A DNA stretch of 64,000 bases from Gadus chalcogrammus (taxonomy: Eukaryota; Chordata; Actinopteri; Gadiformes; Gadidae), in the NCBI RefSeq assembly GCF_026213295.1, contig NC_079419.1, forward strand, positions 13,058,789 to 13,122,788. The letters are read 5' to 3'. The translations under genes were made by a program, and so were the position numbers. The notes beneath the pieces are model-generated. The model made no database searches, was not told the origin of the DNA, and saw only the letters and a list, made by a program, of their open reading frames with translations. Below are positions 1 through 37,286 of this stretch, piece after piece; within the stretch, counting starts at the first letter, position 1, and every line of letters starts with the position of its first letter.

Positions 1-99
1 AACATATATTTTCATATTATTTGTATATTTAGGTTACTATACATTAGCGCCTTCAGTGGTTTGGCGGTGCTAGCTCACAGTGTGTGCAAGCTACAAGTG

Positions 100-269
100 G
101 GTGTTAGCAAGGAATGGATGCTAGCAAGGAGTAATTGCTAGCTAGGAGTAGGTGCTAGCTAGGAGTCGGTGCTAGCAAGGAGTATGTGCTAGCAAGTAGT
201 GGGTGCTAGCGAGGAGTAGATGCTAGCAAGAAGTGGGTGCTAGCGAGGATTGGGTGCTACCTGGAAGCA
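100..269. repeat. 17-bp minisatellite, about 10 units
   Basis: About ten head-to-tail units of 17 bp with consensus close to GGTGCTAGCAAGGAGTA. Units differ by one to four bases and most contain the palindrome GCTAGC. The last unit (about 253-269) is degenerate. No reading frame or transcript signal is linked to it. Confidence 0.9.
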
Positions 270-1645
270 ACTACTAGCCCTGCTAGCAGCGTCGCCGTCA
301 ACGGGCAAAAGTTAAAAGCCTGGTGCCCTCGGTGCATCGCGAGTTGAAAGCTTAGCGGCAGTCATCATAATAGGCCGCGCTCTGCGTCGGCAACGGCCAA
401 GTTGGCTCTTAGGAAGTGGGGCCTAATTCCCCATCACGGTGATGATGATGGGCCGGACAACATGCTCAGAAACAATTAGCTGTCCTGGGTGAAGTGGACG
501 GACCACCTCCCCCCCACCCCCAGTCAAGCAGAACCAGGGCCAGGACATAAATAAGTCCCCTTGTCAGCCCTCGCCAACCGCCACTAATGACTCTCATTAA
601 TATGCAAAATAGCAGCCATTTTCACCCCCTCGTGCGTGTGTGTTTCAGCGAGTGTGTGCGTGTGGGTATGTGTGTTGCGGTTTGTTTAAGTGTGTGTGGG
701 TGTGTATTTGTGCTATGGTGTGCAAAAGAGACAGTGTGTGTGTGTGTGTACGTATATGCGCGGTTTTGTAAGTGTGTGTGTCTTTGGTTTGTAACTGTGT
801 GTGTGTGTGTGTGTGTGTGTGTCTGTGTGTGTGTGTTTGCGTGCCACTGCTCATTTTTTGCACTCCGCCTGTCCAGTGCAAAGTGACCAGCGAGCACAAA
901 AGCTGCGAGTCAATTATGTCATTCAACCAGTTAAGATGTTCATTTGTATGCAAATTAACATTTTTCTTTTTGGGGTCCACATTTGGAAAAGGAAAAGAGA
1001 GTGGGAAAAGTCACAGAAAGAGAGAATTTGGAATTTTAAGGCCTCATCAAAAATATGCATCACATATTTTATTAAATATCTACTGTCAAAGTCACCTAAA
1101 TATATATGTACATTTAATATGTACATTTATCTATATATACATTTATAATCAGTCATTTGTACGACACTTAAAGTGTGGCTGCTAACAATAAAATTATGCA
1201 ATGAAAATTAGAGTAACTACAAAAAGTACTGCATGAGCAAGTTTAAAAAAAAAAAAACTAAAAAGATCAACTATAGGGGAATCAGAACCCAAGATTAGTA
1301 AATGTTTTATTTATTAATTAGCAGTAGTCAAATGCATATCGAAAATAGTGCACCACACAAAGTAATTCAGACAAAGTGCTAAAACACCTCACAAGTCATT
1401 TGACAAGATGCCCTTGGACTTAGCATGTAGGCTACATGCTAACCTCAGGTGTTGCACTCCAGGGACACAACCCTGCCACACATACACTAACAGCTGGTAC
1501 TACTATTCTCTGGTGTTAGCATGTAGCAGGTCTGTTAGCGCATAGCAGGGCTGTCGGCTATGTAGTGAATGATTCCTGGATCTGGGCTCCTCTGATGCTG
1601 TTGATTACACACTTAGTGGAGCGAGGAGCAGACATGTCGATAAAG

Positions 1646-1688
1646 GGAGGAGGAGGAGGAGGAGGAGGAGGGAGGAGGAGGAGGAGAG
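1646..1688. repeat. (AGG)n microsatellite
   Basis: Purine-only AGG trinucleotide run with one or two interruptions, followed by a G/A-rich stretch to about 1760. Confidence 0.9.
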
Positions 1689-1950
1689 GTAAGGGGAGCG
1701 TGGGAGATTGGAGAAGAGATGGGGATGGGTAGGAGGGATGAGATATGGAGGTGTTAGAGGAGAATGGGTGGAGAAAAAAAAGAGGTGAGGGGAGGAAAAT
1801 GTATGACTCCCTCTAGTGGCAGAAATACTGCATTTATTAATGAGAGTGATGATCTATCTAGATATATGTGTTTCTTTCACTCTCCTCATTCTTATAAAAA
1901 TATGGAAAGCTAATAATAAATAATAAAAGCTGCAAGATCCTTCAACTTGG

Positions 1951-1954
<4 letters not shown>

Positions 1955-2016
<62 letters not shown>
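1955..2016. repeat. (CT)n microsatellite
   Basis: Uninterrupted CT run of about 62 bp, followed by a shorter CT run at 2021-2032. Confidence 0.95.
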
Positions 2017-2020
<4 letters not shown>

Positions 2021-2135
2021 GTCTCTCTCTCTGGGTGAAAGTTACTGATCTGAAGGAGGCTGCATAAGGAGGCTGACCTAGGCCACAGCAAGCAAGAACA
2101 GGGTCTGTTCCCCACTTTGGTTTGGTCATGCAAAT

Positions 2136-2144
2136 GTGCGTGTG

Positions 2145-2189
<45 letters not shown>
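2136..2189. repeat. (GT)n microsatellite
   Basis: GT run of about 54 bp with two GC steps near its left end. Confidence 0.95.
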
Positions 2190-2191
<2 letters not shown>

Positions 2192-3199
2192 CATATTTTG
2201 TGGTCCCATCATGTGTCTGCTTCGTAGATACCAGTGGATATTTCCATACAACATAACAACCTTCGCGTGTGTGCAAAACGAGCCAGCAATCGGGGCCCCA
2301 CACTGATATGGTAATTGGTATGTCTGTTCCTTGTACGTATGTGTTGTGAGCCCCCTCACCATGGCCATCGATACCGTTGGAAGACTCCGGTGACTTTGAG
2401 CGGCCATTACAGCCGCCATCAGCAGTTAATGAACGGTCTGGTCCAAGGCGCCCGCGCTAAATTCATTAGTGGCACGCGGCGTGACGGTACAGATTAATAA
2501 TTGGTTTGTCGCGTGGATATTTCGGATGATTAATACGCGTATTGATTAGCCAGATGAGGCCAGGCGTGTGTGTATGGGGGAGGGGGGGGGGGATGGGGGG
2601 ATGTTAAGAGAGGGAATTGCGTAGTGCAGTTGCGGTGGGGACAGAGATAGTGTATGGATGGTCAGCGCTGAGCTTGTTCATGCTAGCAAAATACAACCAC
2701 ACTGCGGACCAACTTCATCTGGCTGTGGTCGGTTTCTCCAGCCCCGGCCTTGCCAGCGCATTTTTAATACTTTCCCAAACTCTCTCTCTCTCTACCACTC
2801 TTTCCCTCTGATCTTTTGATCGTACTCTGTCTCACTATGATTCTCAAGGCCGGTAAATAGCTCTAATATCCGTGAGTGGTCCCCCAGAAAATACAGAAAT
2901 AACCTGGGTTTATGCTGCTTTCCCCCCTCCTTTTCTTGAACTGTCCATCTTTAAGCCTATCTATCTTCCTCAGTGATATATCATGGTTCCATCACATATC
3001 CCTCCTCCTTCTCTATCTTCCTCTCCCAATCTATCTCTTCACAACTCGTTGCTTACATGTCTGTTTCCCTGTCACTCTCTCTCTCAGCCATCCACTCTCT
3101 CTCTATCTGATTCTCTCTTGCTCTCAAAGTCTGTCTATCTGACTCTATTTCTGTCTCTCCCTCTCGCTTTCTGTCTGTCCCCCTATTTATGTCTCCTTC

Positions 3200-3219
3200 T
3201 CTCTGTCTGTCTGTCTCTC

Positions 3220-3305
<86 letters not shown>

Positions 3306-3320
3306 TCTCTCCCTCTCTCT
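3200..3320. repeat. (CT)n microsatellite in a pyrimidine-rich tract
   Basis: The core pure CT run is about 3229-3300. It is flanked by CTGT and CCCT variants, and the pyrimidine bias extends left to about 3060. Confidence 0.95.
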
Positions 3321-4613
3321 AAGGGGACATCTGGTTGTCTATCCACCGGCCTTGGATTCATTAGTATCGACCGACCATGTACTGGATATATGGATCCAGC
3401 CAGTATATAGGTAAGCCATTTATTATGTGAGTTCTGCATCCGTGTGTATGGATTGATGATTTACATGTATAGATCGCGCACCGACAGATTTTACTGCACC
3501 GCTGGCTGCCTTGGCAATGCGGCCACCATCCACAATGTTCTCCTGAATCTCCTGAAAGACGGCTTGAAGGAGATTGATCAAAACACAGCACATTTCCGCT
3601 GTCATCGCAAGATGCAGGGGTGTGTGTATCAGTCTGTGTGTGTGTGTGGTGGTGGGGGGGGGGGGGGGATTTATTCAGGCGTAACTTTTATTCCTCGATA
3701 CGTTTATGTAAAGTCAACTTAACGCTGCTTGTGAACAAGAGTGGGCCACCGGGGGGCCCTTGTGTGTCTGGGACGTGAGATCGAATGTGAGATTTAAGCG
3801 GCGGCTGTGTGTTTGTGTGTGTGTGCGCGCAAATGTGAGTGTATGTGTGTATGTGTGGGTTACCTTAGGATAGAATTTATGTTTGTGCTTCCCTACATGC
3901 TGCATTTACTCTTTTTTTTTTCTTAAATGATTTTAAGATAAAAGACAGGCCAGACCCCCACCCTCAAATGTTAGAAATCCCATAAAACATATATTATTTT
4001 ATTTCCCTGTGTTTTCCCTCATTTGTTCCATTCTTAAGATATTATGGTGGATTTTTACAAAAGCATAAATACGCAATACGTCAGATCTAGACGTTTGAAA
4101 AGGAGGATTTGCAAGTGTGCCAAAAAGGGAATTCAAAATAAAAGTCCCTTTATCCGGCAGATTGGGATACATATGTATATCTGTGGCTGGTTTAAGATGC
4201 TTGTCTTGGGGCTCTGCATAAAACCACGAGAGCGGGCCTGTCACTGCAGATCACTAACCCTCAATTTAGGCTTTGCTCTCCCCATGAATGGAGCCGATCT
4301 CACTCCCATTGGAGACCCCACCTCTGGGATAATCACATATAAAGTTATCACCACCCCCCCCTCCCATTCACCACCACCACCACCACACGAAATAGACATT
4401 ATCTCACTGTCACTGCTCATAGCCTTTTCTATTATTTCACACACGTGAGCTCCCGTTCTCTCACACACACACATACAGACACACACGCACAGACAAAGAG
4501 ACTCAAGCGCACACATGTGCACCCTGTTGTGTAGAGAGCACCTACTCTCGCCACGCACAACCCGGCCCACATATCATCTGTGGAGATGATAAAGTGATGT
4601 TGCACCCTGTTTC

Positions 4614-4713
<100 letters not shown>

Positions 4714-4745
4714 CACCCAAACACACATACATAGACACAAACAAG

Positions 4746-4778
<33 letters not shown>

Positions 4779-5103
4779 ACACACACAGAGACGCGTGTAA
4801 ACACACCAGATTAAGGAAGCCAGACAATAGGGGGAGGAATTACCATACGAATATGACTACAGCACCCGCGGGCGGCGAGGAACCATCAATCTCCCCGAGC
4901 CCCTCCAGCCCCTCCAGCCCCAGCGGCCCCCCAGCACGGCTCGCACCCGATGCCAGATAACCCCCCGGATATCCCCTCTTAACCTCAATTTCTCAGGATG
5001 TATTAAGAGATGGAGGGGGAGACAGGGGGAGAGAGAGAGAGAGGGAGGGAGGGAGGGAGGGAGGGAGGGAGGCAGGGAGGGAGGGGATGAGGCAGGGAGA
5101 GAT

Positions 5104-5655
5104 GTGGGGGGGGGACAGAGATACATAGAGATAGGAGGAGGTCCAGGAGGACACATAGTGAAGGAGAGAGGTGGGGGGGGGACAGAGATACATAGAGATA
5201 GGAGGAGGTCCAGGAGGACACATAGTGAAGGAGAGAGGTGGGGGGGAAAGAGATACATAGAGATAGGAGGAGGTCCAGGAGGACACATAGTGAAGGAGAG
5301 AGGTGGGGGGGGGGACAGAGATACATAGAGATAGGAGGAGGTCCAGGAGGACACATAGTGAAGGAGAGAGGTGGGGGGGGGGGACAGAGATACATAGAGA
5401 TAGGAGGAGGTCCAGGAGGACACATAGTGAAGGAGAGAGGTGGGGGGGGGACAGAGATACATAGAGATAGGAGGAGGTCCAGGAGGACACATAGTGAAGG
5501 AGAGAGGTGGGGGGGGGGGACAGAGATACATAGAGATAGGAGGAGGTCCAGGAGGACACATAGTGAAGGAGAGAGGTGGGGGGGGGACAGAGATACATAG
5601 AGATAGGAGGAGGTACAGGAGGACACATAGTGAAGGAGAGAGGTGGGGGGGGGCC
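5104..5655. repeat. 66-bp minisatellite with G-tracts, 8 units
   Basis: Eight head-to-tail copies of a unit of about 66 bp. Each starts with (A)CAGAGATACATAGAGATAGG, continues through an AGGAGGTCCAGGAGGACACA segment, and ends in GGAGAGAGGT plus a run of G whose length varies between units. The non-G part is almost invariant, which points to recent amplification or ongoing homogenisation. It is flanked by a (AGGG)n tract at about 5036-5085. Long open frames across it on both strands are repeat artefacts. Confidence 0.95.
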
Positions 5656-6980
5656 ACACTGGGAGAGATGGAGGGAGGAGAGACAGATTATTAAAGGGAG
5701 ACATTGAGAGGGAGGAGAAGAAGGGAGGATATAGGAGACAAAGGAGAGGAAGTTAAAAAGAGAGAGAAAAGAGGGGAGAGAGGAACAGATAGCGTTAAAG
5801 AGAGATAGAAGGAGGAAAGAACGAAGAGGGGGAAAAAGGAGGGAAAGGAAGTGAGACAGAGACATGGGAGGAGGAGAGGAGCCATTACTCCTCCCACGGT
5901 GGAAGGGGTTATAACACAATTCATCTTGTCCAGGCGGGAGGAATATGTCAGCTAAGTGAATTTAACATGAAGCTCCGCCCCGTCTCATACATAGCCCTCA
6001 CTCCTCCGCCCGCCCCCTACACACCATTATGTCTCACACACATGATTGTGTGTGTGTGTGCGTGCGTGTGCGTGTGTGTTTGTGTCATGTGTGTGTGAGA
6101 TATATTCTTATTGACGAGTCCCTTGTCATGCTAATGTTTAGCGCATGTATGTATTTATCACATGGCAACATGTCACTGTGAATCGTCGTGGCAACAGCTC
6201 AGTATAAGCAGCCACACACAAACAGATTAACAAGTTTGGGACGATACTCATACAAATATGTATTACGCATTTTTATCCTCAAAGGTCTACAGGCTACACA
6301 CAATATGCATAATAATTCCCATACATTCCTTAATTTTTCAAATCCCATTATCTTACGATGCTATTGTTTTAATATTTGTGCTGCAACAAAATTATTTTGG
6401 AATATATTTGGTCGTTCTGTAATGTTTATAACGCCGTATGAAATGCAGATTCCGTGCACATTTTTTATTATTATTATGAATCAAATTTTTTCTTTTTTAT
6501 GACAACCACAGTCTTGGAACTAAGCTTCTTCGCAAAGCAAAGGAACTGAACTCCTACCACAGGGCAAGGAGAGGATCGTAGGAGAAATGTGAGGCATTAA
6601 GGTCAGACATCCGTTAGGCTGCATTGCTGTTTCATACAACTTAGTCCGCGGTCAAGGAGCAGGTCCAGACGGAAGCAGAGGTCGTTTGAGGAGTGGGACG
6701 GGATGGATCGGAATCCAAACTCATTTAATAACCACAACCAGATTAACCTTTTTCTTCCAGAAAATAACAATTCCAAAAATGTTGTGTTCCTAAAAGCCGG
6801 TATAGAGAAACACTTTATTTGTCAGACGGTATATTAGTCTTCCCGGTGTTCCGTCTCAGGTAGGAGCGGGGGGTAAACGGCCGCACAACACAACGGAGAA
6901 GGTCAGATAATTATTGAATATTATCGACTCCCCCATTTGTCAAGTGGCAGTGGGGGTCACAAGATGGACGTAGCGGGACG
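5656..6980. other. Non-coding, mostly unique sequence
   Basis: Purine-rich tail of the minisatellite to about 5880, then AT-rich unique sequence to about 6500 and mixed sequence to 6980. A short GT/CA stretch lies at 6046-6095. No exon, RNA gene or transposon ends recognised. Confidence 0.5.
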
Positions 6981-7027
<47 letters not shown>

Positions 7028-7307
7028 GGAGAGCGAGAGAGAGAGAGAGAGAGAAGAGAGAGATAGAGATAGAGAGAGGTAGGATGAGAGAAGAGAGAGA
7101 AGAGAGAGAGAGAGAGAGAGNNNNNNNNNNNNNNNNNNNNNNNNNNNNNNNNNNNNNNNNNNNNNNNNNNNNNNNNNNNNNNNNNNNNNNNNNNNNNNNN
7201 NNNNNNNNNNNNNNNNNNNNCGTGAGGGAGAGTCCCCGGTGGTCTCACCCATGTCCTCAGAAGACGCCCACCACTCCGACAGATACCAGGTCACATACAC
7301 ACACTGT

Positions 7308-7397
<90 letters not shown>

Positions 7398-7404
7398 ACA
7401 CACA
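6981..7404. repeat. (AG)n and (CA)n tracts flanking an assembly gap
   Basis: (AG)n-rich sequence at 6981-7120 runs into exactly 100 N (7121-7220). Unique sequence follows at 7221-7308, then (CA)n at about 7309-7404. The 100-N run is most likely a gap of unknown true size caused by the repeat. Confidence 0.9.
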
Positions 7405-9202
<1,798 letters not shown>

Positions 9203-9797
9203 GGTCTCATTCCCTCTCTCTCTCTTCTTATCCATTTAAATCTGATGCCGCAATCTTTTGCTACCTTTTATTTTCTCACACTCTCCACCGTGGCTCTCCT
9301 AACAACCTGACCTGTCGGTTGCCTCTTGCCGTGTGTGCGTGCGTGTGCGTGCGGTAATGGCGTGTGTGTGGCGTAATAGCGTTGGGACGGAGAATAGGGC
9401 GGCTAATTCAAGAGTCCGTAGTTATTATTATGAGTGCGGGGGTTGGGGGTGAGGGGGAGGACTGAACCAAGTGCCCACTTGCTGTTGCCGTGTCAACGAG
9501 AGGGCACCTGTAAAATGCTTTGAGATCCCTCCCCACACACAAGTAAAAACACACACACACACACACACACACACAGAACACTTATTACTATTTTAAATAC
9601 AATAGAAAAGGGTATTATAAATAATTACCATTTTGGTTATTTATTTATATATATAAACATATATATAGGTAATATATATTAATATATAGATATTTATTCA
9701 TATTAATATTAAAAATTATATATTGGATTACAAACAGTCAAACTATTTTAGACTCCTTTAATGAGCCACCGCAGACAGACGACTCCCCTAATGTCTT

Positions 9798-9813
9798 GCT
9801 GCCCCCTAGTGAC
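9798..9813 (-). promoter_or_regulatory. Candidate CTCF site
   Basis: Read on the minus strand, the sequence TCACTAGGGGGCAGCA fits the CTCF core consensus CCASYAGRKGGC at all but the first position. It lies about 250 bp upstream of the candidate internal rnf220 start exon. It is a motif match only. Confidence 0.55.
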
Positions 9814-9839
9814 CGAATAGAAAAATAACACGACGTCCA

Positions 9840-10053
9840 TCGAAGTCACATGATCAAAACAAGCCAACATGGCGTCTGGCAATGTTGTATATGCCGACCG
9901 AAGCGCAACTTTAAATCCTTTACCATCCGTTTAATATTATACTCTCAACATTATATTTAAAGTGGTATACAACTTCGTCGGCCGTTCATGGCAAGTTTTC
10001 TCTAGTGCGTTTTAGCGGCATAAAATGTTTAAATGAAACTTGACAGCTCTGTT
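9840..10053 (+). promoter_or_regulatory. Candidate internal rnf220 promoter and 5' leader
   Basis: Upstream of a candidate start exon lie an E-box-type motif GTCACATGA (9845-9853) and a YY1-type motif AACATGGCG (9866-9874), a pairing common in TATA-less vertebrate promoters. The ATG inside the YY1 motif opens a 21-codon upstream reading frame (9869-9934) that ends before the main ATG at 10054, so translation of the downstream frame could be damped. All of this is motif-level inference. Confidence 0.4.
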
Positions 10054-10083
10054 ATGGAGGAGGTCGAGGGCAAGAAAAGACAT
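10054..10083 (+). CDS. rnf220: Candidate alternative first coding exon of rnf220
   Basis: ATG at 10054 opens ten codons (MEEVEGKKRH) that end exactly at a GT donor (gtaggt). The exon ends in phase 0. The next RNF220 exon, 144 bp downstream, also begins in phase 0, so the two join without a shift. Used this way, the ten exons total 951 nt, which is 316 residues plus stop. Full-length RNF220 in mammals is about 566 residues, so this would be an N-terminally short form. The start is inferred from splice phase, promoter motifs and reading frame and is not proven. Confidence 0.5.
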
Positions 10084-10227
10084 GTAGGTTTTTGTTTACT
10101 TCTCTGGCCATGATATCCCTTCAGCATCCAATGCAATCTTACCTTAAAAAGCTGCATATCACCATTTTATATCGATTGAGCCACACCTAATGTTCATGTT
10201 TTCTCTTTCCTTTCTCTGTATTTGCAG

Positions 10228-34063
<23,836 letters not shown>

Positions 34064-36130
34064 AAGAGACGTCCGGTCCTCCTTTACCCCACTGCGCTCC
34101 TCCTCCTCCTCATCCTCGCTCTTCATCAGTATCATCCGCCATCTTTGATTTACTCCCCATCCTGCATCCGCCGGGACCCTGGCGGTGATGACATCATCAA
34201 CCATGGATTCCCTCATTGCAATGTCATAGTGATGTCATTCAGGCCCTTGTCTGCCGGCGGGGGAGCGGACTGTGCACTTCTGAGCGTGCTCAGAGGAGAC
34301 GAGATGATTGGACATCTCAGAGACTCCATTTGCTCTTTAACCCCCGTGCCCCCCCCCTTAGGAGACCCGCCCACTTAAAGACTAGCCAATCACAGAAGTA
34401 CTACAAATGACATAAGAAGATGAAAATATGCTAAAAAAAAAAGCTGATCCGGATAACTGACAGTATTGTTCCAGTCTCCGAATGTGACCTTCGACCTCCA
34501 CACGCAGGGCACATTAAACTGCTTTTCTGAAGGACAGTTTTAACCCAGAGTGGTTTCGGATCACCATTTGCTTGTAGACACCCAAAATACAAGACACGTT
34601 ACGCCTTTTTTCTTGTGTCCGTCATTGACCCTGTCTTCACGGTATCATCAACCCAATCGGAGGAGCCGCAATCGAACAATTTAATTCACCGCAGCGTTTT
34701 GTTGGGTTTATTTTTCCCCATTTTGTTTGTGTGCGGTTGACACTTTAGCGGTGCTGGACAAACAGACTTCTGGACCTTTCTCTCCTCTGTGACTGGACGA
34801 CCGATAAGACAGACATTTTGCTTCTCATTTGTTTGAGCTCGGGCGGAGAGAAGATGGCCGACTTCCTGTAAAAAGGACAGATGAAAGAAGGGAGGAAAAC
34901 ATTAAAAAAAACGAATCTGACCTTTTGAAAAAAACCAAACGGGGAAAAGCCTTAACAAGCGGTTTAAAGTGCTCCTTCGTTCTCTCCCCTCCTCCTAACT
35001 TCCTTCTATCTATTTCTTTCTTTTCTTTCTTCTTTTGTGGTGTTCTAGTGAAGTCAACCAAATTTTCCAATGATGCAGTTCAAGCACATGTATTATATAC
35101 GTCTATGTATGTTTACAATGTTGGGTGTAAACATAGAATTCCCACACATACACATACACCCACACACACACACACACATGCACGAAAATACAAAACACCT
35201 GCAAACAGTCACAAAGCCTCGATGAAAAAACAGACACAAACACAGAAAAAAAAAAAAAGTATATATCGAATTCCTGTTTTTAGTTTGAGTTTTGGGGGAC
35301 GGGAATGACGTTTTTGCTGGGGAAAAAATGGCTGAAATAAAAAAAATAAGCCTTCTGTATTTTTTAAAAAAACAAGATGTTGTCTCCAGGTTAAAAGTTG
35401 TATTTCACTGTACAGAAATCGAGAGAGAAAAAAAGACTTAATAATAAACTACTCAAGACTAGGCGTTCAAGATTTAGATGGTGTACATTTTTTTTCATGG
35501 AACTACATTGTACCCTTAAACTGTAGATTTAAACATAAAGTAAAATAAATCTTTGTTTGGTTTATCTTAGTTTGATTTGATTCACAGAATATTAAGGTTT
35601 CTGTTTCCCTAGATTTAAACAAGTGCTGAAAAATGGGTTGGGTGCTCTTAAAAAGTTAATATTCAGCTAAGCAGCAATGTTTAAATTCACCTCATTCACG
35701 AATACCGCTAACCTCCATTCACGCTTTCTCAGTTTGAACTACAGGCTTGGATCATAATCTAGATAACTTTTCTTTTTCTTATTTACTTGCTTTTGTCCCT
35801 TTTACCTGTTTCCAGAGCGATCGTTTGGTCCTCATTGTTCTCATAATGGCCACATGCAAATTCAAAAAGAAATACAATAAAAATAATAATAATTAAAGTT
35901 TCGAAACTGGCAACCCATGAGTGGCAGGTTATTTTCTAAGGCTTAAATGGGGGATGGCTGAGGCCAGACTGGCAACCTTCAGATACACACCGAGACCGTT
36001 TTTCGCGCCCCTCTACAGCAGCAGCAGCAAGCAAGGTGGTGGTGTGCTTTGTGTTTGTAAAACTATGTATTCTGTGATGTCTGTATTGTTGTAAGAAATT
36101 ATGAAAAAAATAAATCTTCTCAAATACCGT
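34064..36130 (+). other. rnf220: rnf220 3' untranslated region (extent inferred)
   Basis: AT-rich sequence without coding signal follows the stop. AATAAA polyadenylation signals occur at 35336-35341, 35544-35549, 35876-35881 and 36109-36114. Sequence after the last is T/G-rich (GTGGTCGTGGTTGTG), as expected downstream of a cleavage site, so transcripts may end near 36130, with shorter forms from earlier signals. A CA-rich patch at 35145-35180 and an A-run at 35246-35257 lie inside. Confidence 0.6.
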
Positions 36131-37170
36131 AAGTGGTCGTGGTTGTGATGAACTGTTACAAATGTAGTGTAGTAATATTGGTGACTGAATCAAGTTAAAA
36201 TTATGAGGAACTTAATAGATTAATGACGAACCTCAAAGACCAAGTTTGTATACATTCATGAAGGAATACATACAAGTCGTACTGCATATAGTCAAGTTTG
36301 ACTGAGGGAAACTACATGTGCATTATACTCAAACAACCTACAAAGAAGGTTAAAAGTAGAAATTGTAAATCATAATTTTGTAACCTTGGGCCAAGCAGTT
36401 AGATTTACATGTTTTGCTGTTGAATTAGACCATATAATTTATCCAAAAATATAAGGTCAATGTCGATTAGACATTATTTAGCATTATTTTAGGATTGTGA
36501 ATTTGCACTCCAGACGCTTTGATAGAGTAGCTATTGACATCTAGTGGACAGCATGTGTATTTATTTATCGTTTTGGTGCTTAAAACAGTTTCACGACCAA
36601 CTCCTGCCAAACATCCCCAGTGCCAACTCAGCAGCTTTTAAAAGTAATTAACTACAATAATAATTCTCCATTATCCATTCCTGGGTTCAGTTCTCGGGCC
36701 ATAACTTTAAAAAATAACGGTTGGGGCGTAGGACTAATAGCATCCCACAGTGCGGGAATTATCATCAGATGCTAATAAAGTTTTGTTGAATCGGTATGAG
36801 ACCGTCACCACAGGGTTTCACAATCCCGAAAACTGTAGCTTTGAGCAAACGCCAAACATTTGTTGTAAGTCCGTATTAACGAACCTTGCAAGACGAACCT
36901 GAAGAAAAGAATAAACTCCGGTAAGACATTTTCAAGTTCAATGACAACGTGAAAGCTCTTAAAAAGTGTCATAGGCCTACCAAGCAATATATCAAACTTA
37001 GAGATTGTTGCCAAGTACGACGTATACATAATACTAATACGTAATACGACGTATTCATCATTGAGAATTGAGAATGCCTATTGTAAGCTAACCAGTTCTC
37101 CAAAAAACGTTTATTTTAATATTTAGCTATCTAGTGTTTATCCTCTCTTTTTCAGAAGCGACATACAGAC

Positions 37171-37173
<3 letters not shown>

Positions 37174-37226
<53 letters not shown>

Positions 37227-37232
37227 TGTCTA

Positions 37233-37280
<48 letters not shown>
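37174..37280. repeat. (AG)n-(AC)n compound microsatellite
   Basis: AG run of about 50 bp, ten unique bases, then an AC run of about 48 bp. Confidence 0.96.

Positions 37281-37286
<6 letters not shown>

Noticed and set aside
622..980. Open frames made of Thr-His or Cys-Val repeats (and the same at 4542-4827, 7239-7454, 12338-12625, 20662-20978, 23423-23957, 39561-39822, 40559-40854)
   Set aside because: They are translations of AC/GT dinucleotide repeats. No start context, splice signal or domain supports them.
4857..5919. Long minus-strand frames (266-308 codons) with a repeated LHYVSSWTSSYLYVSL-type unit
   Set aside because: They are produced by the 66-bp minisatellite, which is open in several frames at once. 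The changing G-run length would break any true protein.
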